A stretch of DNA of 64,000 nucleotides from an uncultured Proteiniphilum sp. GTDB lineage: Bacteria; Bacteroidota; Bacteroidia; Bacteroidales; Dysgonomonadaceae. Made by a program: the position numbers and the translations under genes. Positions 63,995 through 64,000 of the stretch are shown one piece after another. The notes below the pieces were generated by a model. That model saw nothing but the letters and a program-made list of their open reading frames with translations. It was not told the DNA's origin and did not search any database. Location of the stretch: contig NZ_CALNAT010000223.1 of the NCBI RefSeq assembly GCF_937873925.1, forward strand, positions 1 through 64,000, in the 5' to 3' direction. Position 1 is the first letter of the stretch, and each line of letters starts with the position of its first letter.

Positions 63995-64000
63995 TGGAAA

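Overview
The window is a chromosomal segment of a member of the Bacteroidales (phylum Bacteroidota). Evidence: a SusC/SusD outer-membrane pair, Bacteroides-type promoter boxes (TAnnTTTG) in front of several genes, A-rich leaders with few Shine-Dalgarno sequences, and the gene order mnmG-apt-uvrC-dtd-mazG-deoC that I know from Bacteroides. The mixture of long PULs, GH130/GT4 and A2M/PbpC pairs and word-like intergenic repeats suggests a Dysgonomonas/Proteiniphilum-type relative, but that is inference.

Region 1 (1-23821, all + strand) is a polysaccharide-utilization-type locus cut by the left edge of the window. It holds the 3' end of susC, susD, an uncharacterised secreted propeller/toroid protein, a PqaA-type alpha/beta hydrolase, a secreted ChbG/YdjC-type deacetylase, a ceramidase-like/purple-acid-phosphatase fusion, a second purple acid phosphatase, a CsxA-like GH2 lipoprotein, a putative glycosidase, a Tat-exported Gfo/Idh/MocA oxidoreductase, a secreted xylose-isomerase-like TIM barrel, an alkaline phosphatase, a sialidase-fold BNR protein and an MFS permease. 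It has no visible sensor and many phosphatases. The substrate is unknown. The set would fit a phosphorylated or lipid-linked amino-sugar glycan that is deacetylated, dephosphorylated, trimmed by exo-acting enzymes and perhaps cleaved through 3-keto chemistry in the periplasm.

Region 2 (23822-35700, mostly - strand) has a small YkoF-like protein, a GH130/GT4 pair, a tandem ABC ATPase overlapping a radical SAM gene, a YqaA/DedA membrane protein, polA, and then a divergent polyprenyl synthase and Hsp20 separated by a hairpin terminator. Region 3 (36060-41146, - strand) has a calcineurin-like phosphoesterase and a large GH2 beta-galactosidase. Region 4 (41529-48098, - strand) is the housekeeping run deoC-mazG-dtd-uvrC-apt-mnmG; a perfect ParB-binding parS match lies just after mnmG.

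Region 5 (48777-60987) has an outer-membrane barrel protein, ybeY, a fused SpmA/SpmB protein, a helix-hairpin-helix protein, and a bacterial alpha-2-macroglobulin next to penicillin-binding protein 1C. Region 6 (61049-64000) is more accessory: a ParD/ParE toxin-antitoxin pair with a promoter and overlapping operator, a broken acetyltransferase, an EamA transporter and an ABC ATPase.

The intergenic DNA is unusually structured. There are three copies of a ~155-bp palindromic element with compensating changes in its arms (two bracket the deacetylase gene), a two-copy repeat whose central hairpin has been replaced by a different hairpin, a ~35-bp leader element in front of four unrelated genes, a ~60-bp element shared upstream of two genes, an IS-end-like nested palindrome, and at least eight stretches made of recurring short AT-rich words. 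No tRNA, rRNA, CRISPR array or intact transposase was seen.
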